Below are positions 23,228-34,805 of a DNA stretch of 64,000 nucleotides, piece after piece. This stretch comes from Schistosoma haematobium. Taxonomy: Eukaryota > Platyhelminthes > Trematoda > Strigeidida > Schistosomatidae. Below the pieces are notes generated by a model that was not told the DNA's origin, searched no databases, and was given only the letters and a program-made list of their open reading frames with translations. The DNA lies in the NCBI RefSeq assembly GCF_000699445.3, contig NC_067198.1, positions 3,663,301-3,727,300 of the forward strand, in the 5' to 3' direction. Numbering within the stretch: the first letter of the stretch is position 1; each line of letters opens with the position of its first letter. The translations under genes and the position numbers were made by a program.

Positions 23228-23295
23228 ATTGATCCAAAGGCTAAGCATTCACTCACGCGACCGAAACTCCTGTGTTCGACTCTCGTTTATGGGGT
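23228..23295 (+). repeat. tRNA-like SINE fragment
   Basis: CAAAGGCTAAGCATTCACTC followed by ACTCCTGTGTTCGACTCTCG resembles the head of the tRNA-like SINEs at 3925, 11755 and 24205, with a B box TGTTCGACTC. Confidence 0.5.
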
Positions 23296-23439
23296 TTTAT
23301 TTACCTATTATCTGATTCCAGTTATATCGCAGGATGATTTTTACTGAAATATACATGTTGCCCATCCTCATATGTAGTTATTGACTTAGTGAATAATGGA
23401 ATAAATTAGGTTAAATACGAGAATGGATGTTGAGTGCGT

Positions 23440-23700
23440 GTATTTCGTTGAGCGGAAAGCGAAGCGAACCCAAATGACGCTCAATGGAGAAGATGAGTGA
23501 GCCAAATCTATTTAAACAAGCGTGAATTGATATTTGTAGTCAGACAAAAATAAGTACAGACATGTGATGAGTAAGAAGTGAGCACACATACGCTTAAATA
23601 AAACAGTCAAGGTAGATAAGTGAATAAGTGACAAGGCTGGAGAAGAATGGATAAACTTGTTCGTTCAGAAGCTAGAATAACATATGTGTACTTGACATAG
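23440..23700 (+). repeat. Interspersed repeat R1, copy 2
   Basis: Shares GAAGATGAGTGAG, GTAGTCAGACAAAAATAAG, GACATGTGATGAGT and GATAAGTGAATAAGTGAC with the copies at 4125 and 54235-55200. Non-coding. Possibly continuous with repeat R2, which begins just downstream. Confidence 0.65.
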
Positions 23701-23709
23701 GGCCAGCCA

Positions 23710-24075
23710 TTACAAAGTCACTCATAGGAATCGAAGTTGAGGACTATTGAGTCTATCGAAACGTTCGAATTAGCCAATTAAGATACTCTCAAAATCGAAG
23801 TTCGCAAAACAAGTATTTCTCTAAAACAGCGGTTTTTTATTTAATAATATACAAAAATTAGTTACAAATCTCAACTTGTGTGGTACCTGCGACTTTTCAT
23901 GCATGTTTTTGTTGAAATAAATAAGGCTTTCTGTGATAGTAACAAAGAATAATAATAGCATGCGATAGTGCAAAAGACAGCTGTAAGCTGTGTCTAAACT
24001 TGGTAACAGTTTTTCAACAAGCGAAAACCGAACCAAGAGCCAACAATATGGGAACCGTTGCGTTTATTCATGAGT
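23710..24075 (+). repeat. Interspersed repeat R2, copy 1
   Basis: Matches 51905-52255 in the same orientation, for example GACAGCTGTAAGCTGTGTCT against GACAGCTGACAGCTGTGTCT, and ACAATATGGGAACCGTTGCG against ACAATATGGAATCTGTTGCG. The copies show roughly one difference in seven by eye. It looks like a decayed retroelement end; no coding sequence. Confidence 0.75.
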
Positions 24076-24204
24076 TAAATAAATACGCGAAATTGTAAAT
24101 AACTGCGTACTCTCAACTTCAAGACTAGTGGAATTGAACCGAGTCTGTTGTGAGGCAGTTAATCACAGAAAATAATGGTGCACGGTCGCCAAATATCGTG
24201 GGTT

Positions 24205-24349
24205 CAGTGTTTTAGAGGTTAAGCGCTTGAGCGCAAGATCGAAGGTCCTGGATTCGAGTATCTTATACGCGGTCGTGGATGCGCACAGCTCACCAGTCTC
24301 ATACTAAGACGAGACATTCATTTGTAGCGTGGTGTCGAGTCGCGGTTGA
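24205..24349 (+). repeat. tRNA-like SINE with hammerhead remnant, copy 3
   Basis: TTTTAGAGGTTAAGCGCTTG and the B box GTCCTGGATTCGAGTATC are followed by GTGGATGCGCACAGCTCACC, AGTCTCATACTAAGACGAGAC and CATTC. This corresponds to hammerhead stem II with an altered GAAA (now GAGA) core. It abuts the left arm of the large inverted repeat. Confidence 0.65.
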
Positions 24350-25111
24350 CTATGAACATCGCTACCAAAAAACACGTGCCAAATAAATCAGAAGGCGAAA
24401 GTAGAACGTAACCAAATAAATCCATAAAATCCCCGAGAAGCCGAATCCCAGAAGGCAATTAATGAACCAAATCGAGATATATATTTGCTGGCGATCTCGT
24501 GGTATCGAAAGGATACCGAGATCGTGGCAGGATACAACCTTGGTTACAGAACGTAACCGAATTCGCGCGAAGTCACAATCAAAGTGTGTGTATCAGAATG
24601 GAAGCACAATATAGCTGTCATTAGCACAGTCAAACAAAAGCACATTAAAACAAGCACTGGTACAGTTGGTTATAATAACAATTGTTTTTATTAAACCAGT
24701 CGTGTTCTCGTGATAAATGCGAGTCACTACACATTCATTTACGTTATCGATCTATCAGAAAAATGTAGTGACAAATAGAATATTACAGATAGTCTGTACT
24801 ATTGAAGAATTTGAACTTATTTACGCACACAGGTGAACTCGATAAAATAGATCAATGGACAGAGTCGTGGCAAAAGTATGTGTACAAAGATTTCCGATCA
24901 CTGATTGTAATAAGGAACAAGCAGTTTTACGGATAACTAAAGTTATGTTAATGAATTCGTCATTTTTGTAGTGAAACTGTTGGTTTGATTACAGTTTTGT
25001 TTCTTCTATTCAGAAGCGAAACCTTGCTACTGTTTAACTTTGTATCAAATTTCATATATATACCAACTTCATCAACTATCGTATACGTTCCTATGTGGGT
25101 ACTAACAGTAC
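24350..25111 (+). repeat. Large inverted repeat, left arm (762 bp)
   Basis: Reverse-complement matches to 25545-26306 run from CTATGAACATCGCTACC at the outer end to GGGTACTAACAGTAC at the inner end. The arms are the same length and, apart from one base near the outer end (CATCGC against CACCGC), I saw no difference. A 9-bp inverted pair TGTAGTGAC (24764) ... GTCACTACA (near 25130) delimits an LTR-like block overlapping its inner end. No transposase or RT frame lies inside. Confidence 0.9.
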
Positions 25112-25544
25112 ATAAATGTGAGTCACTACAAGTCTAACCTCAGTCAACTGCCTAAGTTGCCTGGTGAGGTCATCTTTATTATCCAGTAGCACCGCGAAGA
25201 GGCCTCGGGCTGTATTTTGCTGCACCGACAGGCAATAATAACCCACACTCTAGAATAACACTCATTATAGATTTTGAATTAACCTTTCAATGTTCAAAAG
25301 ATCGGACTCTTATTTTCATCTACGTATATAAGTGATCAAATTATCACTCGCTATTGAATGATTCTGAATGGTTTAAACGGTGATTAGGAGACGACAACAT
25401 ACAACAATGTCACACACAGACTAACTTAATTTTTTCTTTCTACTTTCTATAGTGTTACGGTTACTCTGAATTACCACAAAGTGAAGTAAAAGTCACTTTT
25501 ATTTTCCATTTAATTGACGGTTATTGTCCGTGTTTGGGAGTCGA
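25112..25544. other. Spacer of the large inverted repeat
   Basis: A 433-bp single-copy spacer. It contains AGTCACTACA (25121-25130), the end of the LTR-like block. After a T/C-rich acceptor (TTTCTATAG, about 25452) there is a frame reading 'CYGYSELPQSEVKVTFIFHL', which I cannot assign. Confidence 0.5.
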
Positions 25545-26306
25545 GTACTGTTAGTACCCACATAGGAACGTATACGATAGTTGATGAAGTTGGTATATAT
25601 ATGAAATTTGATACAAAGTTAAACAGTAGCAAGGTTTCGCTTCTGAATAGAAGAAACAAAACTGTAATCAAACCAACAGTTTCACTACAAAAATGACGAA
25701 TTCATTAACATAACTTTAGTTATCCGTAAAACTGCTTGTTCCTTATTACAATCAGTGATCGGAAATCTTTGTACACATACTTTTGCCACGACTCTGTCCA
25801 TTGATCTATTTTATCGAGTTCACCTGTGTGCGTAAATAAGTTCAAATTCTTCAATAGTACAGACTATCTGTAATATTCTATTTGTCACTACATTTTTCTG
25901 ATAGATCGATAACGTAAATGAATGTGTAGTGACTCGCATTTATCACGAGAACACGACTGGTTTAATAAAAACAATTGTTATTATAACCAACTGTACCAGT
26001 GCTTGTTTTAATGTGCTTTTGTTTGACTGTGCTAATGACAGCTATATTGTGCTTCCATTCTGATACACACACTTTGATTGTGACTTCGCGCGAATTCGGT
26101 TACGTTCTGTAACCAAGGTTGTATCCTGCCACGATCTCGGTATCCTTTCGATACCACGAGATCGCCAGCAAATATATATCTCGATTTGGTTCATTAATTG
26201 CCTTCTGGGATTCGGCTTCTCGGGGATTTTATGGATTTATTTGGTTACGTTCTACTTTCGCCTTCTGATTTATTTGGCACGTGTTTTTTGGTAGCGGTGT
26301 TCATAG
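25545..26306 (-). repeat. Large inverted repeat, right arm (762 bp)
   Basis: Mirror of 24350-25111. Outside the right arm the sequence read in reverse (CGTAGCGTGGCGTCG) again resembles the left flank (TGTAGCGTGGTGTCG), so weak symmetry extends beyond the clean arms. Confidence 0.9.
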
Positions 26307-27639
26307 GTAATCCGATTACGACGCCACGCTACGGACTAATAACCCACTGTCGTATCGTTGAACAACTCGTGTTACAACTCGACGCTCACTAGGACAGTAG
26401 CATTAGTTGATAGACATAAGAACTGATATATATATACATGCTTTAGTCACTTTCCTTCATAATGTCACTGTGTTATTGCTGTGATTCGAGATGAGAGGCA
26501 ACAAGCGTGTTCGGTGTTAATTTTTAACTGCATAACTTGATAACACCTAACAACTTCATTAGCTGACCTAACATCTCTTCCTTTTTCACTTTGGTTCGTT
26601 CCTCTTCAACTCAATCCTTAGCAACGAAAGATCAGGAAAACGTTCTCCGGTCGTGGTTACCACACTAAATCAGCACAGCTAGAAGCCGTAATTGCCGGAT
26701 TGTTAAAACTATCCGTATTAGAGGGGAGGATTAGATGCAGACGATATTATTCTAGTAATAACGATGAACGTGAGGAAAAAACAATTCAATGACCGCACAA
26801 TCCAAGGTGTTTATGAATGTACCTGTGTCAATGTGATCAATTCTAAGTCATTTTTTCCCAAGATTTCCAATCACTAGTCGCGATGACCCTTTGAACTCTA
26901 ACACAGTAGACTGTGTCCTCCAGCAGGTCACATTCAAAGAATCAGTAAATTTATGTACTGATCGTACGTCATCATTCGAAACCATAGCTCTCGTCCAACA
27001 CACTTCAACAACATTGCACGTCCATGTAGGCTGCAGTTGAGCCTATCCACTAATCAAAGTGGGCCAAGAATAATTCCTCTTCATCCGTTTTTTTCACTTT
27101 TGCATGGTTTCCGGTGCCCAACCTGGATATTGATACATAGATTATCGTAACATGTGTGAACAATGATTCAGTGGAATTTCTGATCAGATACTGAAGACTT
27201 GCGAATATCCTCATTCCAAGGACATAAAGTAGAATGGCATGGACTTCTACTTGTTAAACTCGTCCTTTGCTTGAGACACAGGTATCTCGCCCGAGACACC
27301 AGTGATATGAGCTCGTAAATACCAGCCAAGATCCAACTCTTTGCCAAAATTTTCACGGGCATCAACCAGCTTAAGCTGACTAGGCTTGATCCTCTTACTG
27401 AGAAACGTTGCTCTTTATTATCAGTCAAAGAGTTATCACAAACCGAGTTTAAAGTACGGTTTAACATTTGTATGTAGATAAACGCCTGCCAAGCATTGCG
27501 CTTTTGTAAGAGTGGGTTGCAAGAACCTATGTTATAATTGGGCCCATAAGTTTGTCTATGGAGTTTAAAAATTCGCCAAGCAATGATGTTATACATTAAC
27601 TGGTCGAATCTATCCGTATGCAACTAATTACTGTCCCAA
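26307..27639. other. Probable decayed retroelement DNA
   Basis: An open plus-strand stretch near 26639-26770 reads 'TFSGRGYHTKSAQLEAVIAG', and another near 26900 reads 'NTVDCVLQQVTFKESVNL'. Both look like old polyprotein pieces but neither is diagnostic. The 151-codon minus-strand frame at 27168-27623 has no recognisable motif. Confidence 0.3.
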
Positions 27640-28060
27640 TTATTTAAAAACTCAAGCTAACGTATCCTTTTACTTGCCAAGTTCTGCCCATTGAGTGCAC
27701 TCAAAGAGACATTCATCGGTCACGACGTCAAGAATAATTACCAGCCTACTTCTGATTTTGGACAAGCTGACGATTTATCTAAATTGATTGACTCATCACT
27801 GAAACGTAAAGAACGTACGTTAACAACAATTAGCACGAAAACAGAAGTACAACTAGTATAATGATCAGCCTGTTACTTTCAAAGCCATCAAAGCAGTTTT
27901 AATGTAGGGGATAAAGTGGTTATCAAGTCATACCTTGAAAAATTTATGCCCACCTGGAGTCATTGAAAACAGAATAGAAAGTGCCTTGTACAAAGTGCGT
28001 TTGAAGTGTGGATTAGATTCATCAAACAGATTCACAGATAAATAAGTACGTTGAACAAGG
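27640..28060 (+). pseudogene. LTR-retrotransposon integrase C-terminal fragment
   Basis: 'FNVGDKVVIKSYLEKFMPTW', then after one frameshift 'GVIENRIESALYKVRLKCG', fits the Ty3/gypsy integrase C-terminal domain pattern (F-x-VGD-V ... W-PG-I ... YxVxL). A Lys/Arg-rich stretch 'SSLKRKERTLTTISTK' precedes it. Frameshifts and stops make it a relic. Confidence 0.5.
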
Positions 28061-28214
28061 CAATTAAATAGGTGCGCTCTGAAGTGAAGATAATTACACA
28101 TCCTCTAATGACAAAAACTCTAATGGATACTCAGTCGTTTGAGAATAAGAAAGTCCGGAAACGAGTGCTGAAAATTCAAATAGACCTCAAGAAGAAGTAC
28201 TATATTCGAAAGGG

Positions 28215-28490
28215 GGAAGCCAAGAAGAAAATCAGGAAAATGAGCTGGAATTGTTAACACACATTGAGGAAATCACCAAACTGCATCACTGAGGAAGCGC
28301 TAACTTGAAATCCTGAATGAAGACGGAAAAGCGGAAAACTAAAGAGGGCACTGTGAGCAGATATGCATATGATGAATAGCAACTAGAAAGAACTGGAAAG
28401 GATTGCTCACGGTAGAGTTTGATATAGAATCCTGGTTGGCGGCATATGCTCCATCACGAGAAATGACTGGACTAATAAAGTAGGGTTAAA
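28215..28490 (+). pseudogene. RTE element 3' fragment
   Basis: Aligns by eye with 39100-39355 of the near-intact RTE element, for example ACACATTGAGGAAA, GAATCCTGAA and GGCGGCATATGCTCCATCACG against AGCGGCCTATGCTCCATTGGG. Several indels. 5'-truncated, with no TAAG tail. Confidence 0.75.
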
Positions 28491-28539
28491 GTCTTCATTC
28501 ATAGCTGAAGCAAACATTTCTGTGAACAGAAAAAATAAT

Positions 28540-28830
28540 TAGTTTCACTTCATTTTGTTTTTATTAAAAACGTGGCAGTCTTTTGTTAAATGAAAGTTTC
28601 ATTCATCGGTGTTTTGTGAGCGTATGTGATTGTCAGTCACATCAACACATTATCATTAGAAAGCGACATTGTTTATTCTAACTGACATCCATATAAGGGT
28701 TACTACACAATAGATAATACCACATAGCTTCATTGATTAGATAGAATATGGTGAACGACAACACGTAATTATAATCACTGGTATTTCTGTAAACAATTGA
28801 GGTCAACATACAGATATTTGCAGTTCACGC
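28540..28830 (+). repeat. Interspersed repeat R3, copy 1
   Basis: Matches 33625-33860 in the same orientation: TTCACTTCATTTTGTT, GTGATTGTCAGTCA, GAATATGGTGA, and AATCACTGGTATTTCTG against AATCATCGGTATTTCTT. In both places an RTE 3' fragment lies within about 1 kb, so the two families may travel together. Confidence 0.65.
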
Positions 28831-30589
28831 TATCAGATAATTCACACTATTTTTATTACCATTAATTTAAAATAATATTTCTTTAATGAGAATGTATATT
28901 AGATTAGAAGAAATCTGATAGATATGGTGAATATATGTAATATTCAAACACACAATCCTGATTGAATCGTCAAGTTATAGTCTTCAATGTAAACAGTTAT
29001 AAGAGGACGAATGAAGCACATGTTAGGTTCAGGTTAGATAGACACAGTGCATCGAGGATATAATGTTTCTGTCGGACAGTGTTATTTTCTAAATCACTTC
29101 AACCGTACTTTCAAGATCCTATACACATTATGGCGTTTAATAAATTAGAGATGTAAAACATGAGTGCCTACTCAACCAAAATGATGAAGACGAAATGCAA
29201 AGAGGTAAAACCACGAACACTCAATGATAATCATTATGGAACTGAAATTGCGCATCACTATCTCTCTGACTATCACCATCAAACATTAAAACGAATGAAG
29301 ACGTTTTTGTGAAGGAGATTTTCTTCTCGACGATATTGATTTGTCGAGATGTACAATTGTATTTATGAGTGATTTATTAGGCACGCAATAGACTGTGTTA
29401 GAATGGGGTAGTTTTACACAATTATCAATGATAATGAAGCATATTGAAGTGGAGGTCAGTCAGAAGAATAGTCAAAAATCCTCGAGTATGTCAAGTAATA
29501 ATATTTAAATGGAAGGGTGATATTCCAACTTAATGGAAGTCTTCAAGTGCTGAATAAAATAGGTTGCATTAGGCGTCAAATTAGTGAACAGTCATCAAAA
29601 GCCTACGTGATGTAATCGTTCTGGAAGTAATTGAAAACAATAATGTATGGATGGAGAGATAAAGAAACCTGTCCACTTAAAAGATCAGGAGGAGAAGAAT
29701 GTAATCGTTATCATTTTTAACTTGTAAAATTCGATGGTGAGCTTAGACCATTGGAGAATTATGGATATACGTGACTCCTTTGCACAGAGTTCGGATTTGG
29801 AATGGTGAATTGCCATAGCATTGCCTATGCATAAACTCCTCAAGCAAACTTATTTTGAGCCATTCCGATCTACTTTGTGAGCAATTTCAAACAGTATTTT
29901 GCACTATGGGTGTGACCCGAATTCACTCTGTGTTAGAGAACTCTGTTGTGGATAGATTTTTCGTGTTCTTCTTGATAAGCGTACAAGGCATTGCCACGAT
30001 GTTCTTGCACCAAACGTGCGCCACGTCTGGTTAATCTAGCCTGTTCCACAATGGTATGTTTACTTATAGTTTAAAGCTTAGTTGATCCAACGTGCCAGTT
30101 AATCCTTGGGTGTTCCTTGAGTGAGTTTCTTGTTGGAGTAAACAGTCCTGAACACCGTAGAAGGAAAAATGTTTTCAAGTATCTGGATAGTCTGATCTTT
30201 AATGTTCCAGTTGTCGAGTCTCTCTTAAATTCCGTGTTTAATCTTAAGCAAATTGTTTTGATTATCACTTTTTTCGAATTTTTTTGGCCTTGTGCTTGTA
30301 ACGATTATTGTCGTCACCACGTTTCTATGAATTTGCGAGTGCATCTTCATATTTGATTATTTAAACAAACGTTAACTTCACTATGTCCAACTTCATATAT
30401 TCGCCACTCGTCCACCAATCTGCCACACGTCACGTGGACTACTCCGGACAGGTTGAGGAATTCAAAGATCGAATTCAAACACACGATGCAACTGAGTATC
30501 AAATGGTAATCTAGCAGTCCTTAGACTTCACTTTTACATATGGTTCTCAGGAAAGGCTGAGACTGACGTTCGTATTTAGATTATCGTCT
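28831..30589. other. Spacer, no gene recognised
   Basis: The overlapping frames at 30071-30356 on both strands have no motif support. The region probably contains further old retroelement DNA upstream of the reverse-transcriptase fragment at 30600. Confidence 0.35.
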
Positions 30590-30599
30590 TTTCAATTAC

Positions 30600-31000
30600 T
30601 AGACTGCCCCAGACAACTCCCCATTGCTCATTTACATGATTTTGCTTTGAACCTACATAGCAAAACAGGTTTTTCGAAACTACATCTCGAATGAACAAAC
30701 AATCAAATTCGAATGGCACTGGAGGATGTTGAAAAAAGTCATCTTCACACCCTCTGCTTTGTTTGGATTCTTGAGGATGGCATTCGGTGTGCGAAATGCC
30801 GCCCGGACATTTCAATGACTCGTGGACGTGGTCATAATTGGCTTAGACTTTGAGTTTTGTTTATATCGACGAGATTTTGATCACCGGCTCATCTACAGAA
30901 TAACGTTTGCAGCATTCACACTTCCTCTTTGATCGTTTCAAAAGTTATTGCGTTGTGGTTAATAAAAATCTGTTCAAATCTCTGCGTCGATTTCTCAGCA
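30600..31000 (+). pseudogene. Ty3/gypsy reverse-transcriptase fragment
   Basis: 'PIAHLHDFALNLHSKTGFSK' matches the start of gypsy RT finger/palm sequence (P-I-P-xLxD-xxxLxGxxxFSKxDL). 'LRMAFGVRNAARTFQ' matches the hallmark 'FxRMPFGLxNAPxTFQ', followed by a stop and 'VIIGLDFEFCLYRRDF' where 'GLDFVFxYxDDIL' belongs. The catalytic YxDD reads YRRD. Frameshifts and stops show long inactivity. Confidence 0.75.
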
Positions 31001-31540
31001 CGTGTAACTTTTATCATCTGCTGGAATTTTAACAATCTTTATTGGAACTAATAATCACTTGTAATTTTGGATTATGATGCCAGACGAAACTCGAACACAC
31101 CAAGTCCTGATAATTCGAGTAACGTACAGTAAATTTTAATTGTGTTCACAGACTAACTTTAATACGTTTATACATTAATTTTTGAACGTAATAACTTCAT
31201 GATTATTTGTCATGTTGGAATATTTTCGTCCACCGTAAATTCAACAACCGTCATCCTTGTTATTTTGACAGAAATGATTCGAGCTGTTGTGTAGAAATAA
31301 TAATATTGTTGTTTTGGCATTATGTAGTAAATTCCATCGACAATGAATCCCAAGATCCACTTTCAGTGAAATTGACTCCACCAAACAATATGTCCACTGA
31401 TTTATTCACTCAATCACAGTACGATAGTTACAATTGTGGTCCTCAGTCTCATCACTGAAATAATCATGTGTTGTGGAAGGATAAAACAGAGTTTAGAGAC
31501 AAGCATTGAGTGTATGTGATTAGGTGGAATATAATTTTTT
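31001..31540. other. Spacer, no gene recognised
   Basis: A plus-strand frame at 31207-31458 ends 'STDLFTQSQYDSYNCGPQSH'. It has no splice context or family match, so it is left uncalled. Confidence 0.35.
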
Positions 31541-31830
31541 ATGATTTAATGTGAGAAAATGCGCTAAATGTTTGGTCAAGCGGTATATGATGATCGGTTG
31601 AAATGTATTATTGAATCTTTAGACAGTAAAGATAATTTTCATGTTTGTATTGCTTGATTGAATCGTGGCACTGGTGGGTTGGACTGCGATTGATCAGTTT
31701 CTTATCGATATATGTGCATCTTGAGAGGATTGTCTCGAAGTTGCCTTGAATCACAAGCATTGTGGGCGAAGATGAACGGTGGCCAGCAGTGGAATAAATT
31801 GCAATCTGTATGAGTTTAACTTCGTTAAAA
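31541..31830 (+). repeat. Interspersed repeat R4, copy 1
   Basis: A direct repeat of 44884-45165: AATGTGAGAAAATGC, GATCGGTTGAAATG, AACAGTAAAGATCATTTT or its variant, GACTGCGATTG, and TCACAAGCATTGT. The partner lies inside an intron of the plexin-domain gene. No coding potential is conserved between copies. Confidence 0.75.
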
Positions 31831-33624
31831 TCTTCAATTCACCAACTTCTCAGACAGTGTCATATGATCAACGGTATTGATTCATGAAGATAATGAATAA
31901 ACTAAAGTCACATTACAATGAGCTACTGAACTAGTGATCTGTGTATCTTGACAATAATTGCCTATGGACAATACTTCGCTCCTTAATTTTGAAACTTTCA
32001 ATATGAACTTACTTCTATGCAAACTAAACTGACATAAAATCATCGTAAAAACATTGGGAAGAAATCAAGAAATCGAAATGAACACTGTCTTTGACTTTCT
32101 TCCCTTTGTTTCTCTGATCGTTTGTCTGGATCAATGACTGTATGAAATATATGTATGCCAGATCCATTCTCGTGTTTGTATATAAGGATGGCCATGAATG
32201 TATATTTTGACAACAAATATTCATACGATCTAATGTGAGTCAGATAATTGGCCACTAAATCAATCAACCGACAGCTGAATGAATATTTGAGTTTGAATAG
32301 AGCAACAAGAACACACCTAGAATAGTAGTACGGATACAGATCCAAAAACAAAATCAATATCAAGAATAAAATTAATCATAGAAGAATTTTCAATCATTTT
32401 CGAAAGGTTGAATATTTACACGTATAACAGTAAGAAATGTTTCACTTCTGTTAATTCACGAAACTGCATTTGAACACCAAACAACAGACAACTTAAATAA
32501 TGTTTAATTTCTTGAACAATTCGGTCTACTTTACTCAACTGTTCTTATCAACCTCATTTAATATTCAGTGAAAACATGCATTTGGTCGGCGGTTAATTAT
32601 ATCTATTGACAATAGCGCATAACGATGTGTTTACTTACAATAGCCCTATGACTATTGTCAAAAAAGGAATGAGTTGACAACGATAAGGCCATACTGCCAT
32701 TTAAATCTTTGTGGAGGGATGATATTGGTTTGAGCTATTTTATGCTAGCTATTCCGGGAAACCGTAGTGGATTTAACGTTTTTTGTTAACTGTTGCATGA
32801 AACCTGTGAATATTGCCAAATTGAAACATCTATCAGAAGTTGTTCGAACATGTAATGAATATTAAGTACCGTAGGTGGAACACGTGGTTGACAAAATTTT
32901 ATAAGTACTCAATTATCAGGCCAATATGACATAAATTACAGTGATTTGACCAGAAAATATGAACATCTCTGTCCTATTAGAGTTCAGGTGTGATTCGCTC
33001 AACGTAGTAGTTGATTGTCACTGTGTACAGTTCAGTGATATGAGTAACATCAGTTAAATATATGAAATTAAAATTGTCGGGACAGACATTGCTGTTGGGT
33101 GATCTGAATATTCAACTACGAATGCTTTCATAGAGTGAAGTTCATATCAATTCAGCCCTAAAATTAAGAGAAATTTCAATACCAAATGATATTTTAAAAT
33201 GCATTTATTATCCTGTAAAATCTGATTACTTTAACATGATGATGATATCCAACTTCAATCAAAATTCAACTCAAACATACATTTGGTCAACAGTGAAGTT
33301 TATCTATCCAGAATATTGGGTTTATATCAATTTATCTGTCTCAGTGATTGGCATAAAACGATGCACAAAACATGAGGTGGATTTTGTGTTCAAGATAATT
33401 GACCAAAGTCTTATGAAAATCATGCATGAGACGTAGTAATCAGTCGAATCAAAAAGCGTCGGGATTATTGATGGGAGTTCTATAGAATAATAAAATGGGA
33501 ACGTAAACACTAGATGATTCTGTAGGAAAACGACCACTTAACTGATTTAGAACTGGATGGTTGGTTGTGCAACGCTTTTTCTAGCCGAAGCGAGACCTTC
33601 TTTGAACAACCAGGCAAAATATTT
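31831..33624. other. Spacer, no gene recognised
   Basis: AT-rich DNA. The two overlapping minus-strand frames at 32024-32363 and the pair at 33236-33537 are not supported by splice sites, motifs or repeats. Confidence 0.4.
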
Positions 33625-33870
33625 GTTTTCACTTCATTTTGTTGTTAGAGACGTAGCAATCTTTTGTAAAATGAAAGTTCCCTTCATCTTTGCTCTGCTT
33701 GTATAGGTGATTGTCAGTCAAATAATCGCATTATTAGAACGCAACATTGTTCGTAGTAAGATCCATATATATAATGCAATCCACTTTGGTTAATGACATT
33801 GAATATGGTGATCGGCAACAAGAAAATTTATAATCATCGGTATTTCTTCAGACAAATGAGGTCAAATCGT
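33625..33870 (+). repeat. Interspersed repeat R3, copy 2
   Basis: Second copy of the repeat at 28540, with more small deletions. Confidence 0.65.
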
Positions 33871-34489
33871 TTGAATCGTCAGCGATGGTTTATGAGATGT
33901 AAGATTTCATGTGTGTAGGTCGTCCAGAGATAAACAGCACACAGTGTGGAAATGATTCCAATACTTCTTTTCGGATTCCTACCGAAATTTAGCAAATTAA
34001 TGTTGTTTTTATTCTGATGAACAGTAATCTGAGCCAACGGTCTTCTGTTAACGTCTTGTTACTTTCTGTTTGTATTCGTTTATCAATATATCAACACAGA
34101 AGATCCCTGTATTCTTACAAAGTGATGTAATTCAGCTTTCTTGGTGTCAACATTAATCAAGTGTTTCGTGTACGAACTAAATTGATTGGAATGTAGATAA
34201 AGAGTTGTTGTTCATTCGTGAAATCAGTTAACATCAATAGAAAATAAGCCTTTGCAAATACAAAAGATCCCAATGGATCTTTGGTTCTCCAGAATTCTCT
34301 TACGTCAAAAATGAAACACTTTGGTTTAAATCACCGTCAACATAACTCGTTGTATAATATCCCGACCAGTTTTTATACATTTTATCTACATTGAGAACTT
34401 TTGACGTTCAATTTTATACACTCCTTATAATACTGCGATCATCATCAAAAGAAGTCCAAGTATTTATAAATAATCGCCTATGCAAGATA

Positions 34490-34805
34490 CTCAATGATTA
34501 TTGGTTGGATAAATTCAGCACAAGCCTACTGTGGTAGAGAGCAAACCAACCTATAGCTTAGGAGAAAATTAAGAAAATACACTGGAAGTGAGTAGGACAT
34601 ATATCGCGAAAATCATCAAACTACATCACGAGGCAAGCGCAAACCTGGAATCCTAGAAGGAAACTAAAAAGTGGAAAGTCAAAGAACATACTTCGTTGTG
34701 AATTGGAACGGACATAAAAAGGATTAATATCTACCAGGACAGAGTTGGATGGAGAATGCTGATGGGCGACCTATACTTCTTAACGTGGTGTAACAGGCGG
34801 ATGTA
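34490..34805 (+). pseudogene. RTE element 3' fragment
   Basis: Aligns with 39050-39370 of the near-intact element: ACTGTGGTAGAGAGCAAACCA against ACTGTGGGAGAGAACAAACCA, then TGGAGAATGCTGATGGGCGAC against TGGAGAATGCTGGTCAGCGGC. It ends GTAACAGGCGG without the TAAG run. Confidence 0.8.

Noticed and set aside
27168..27623. 151-codon minus-strand frame
   Set aside because: It precedes a plus-strand integrase relic and shows no motif; most likely a chance frame in decayed retroelement DNA.
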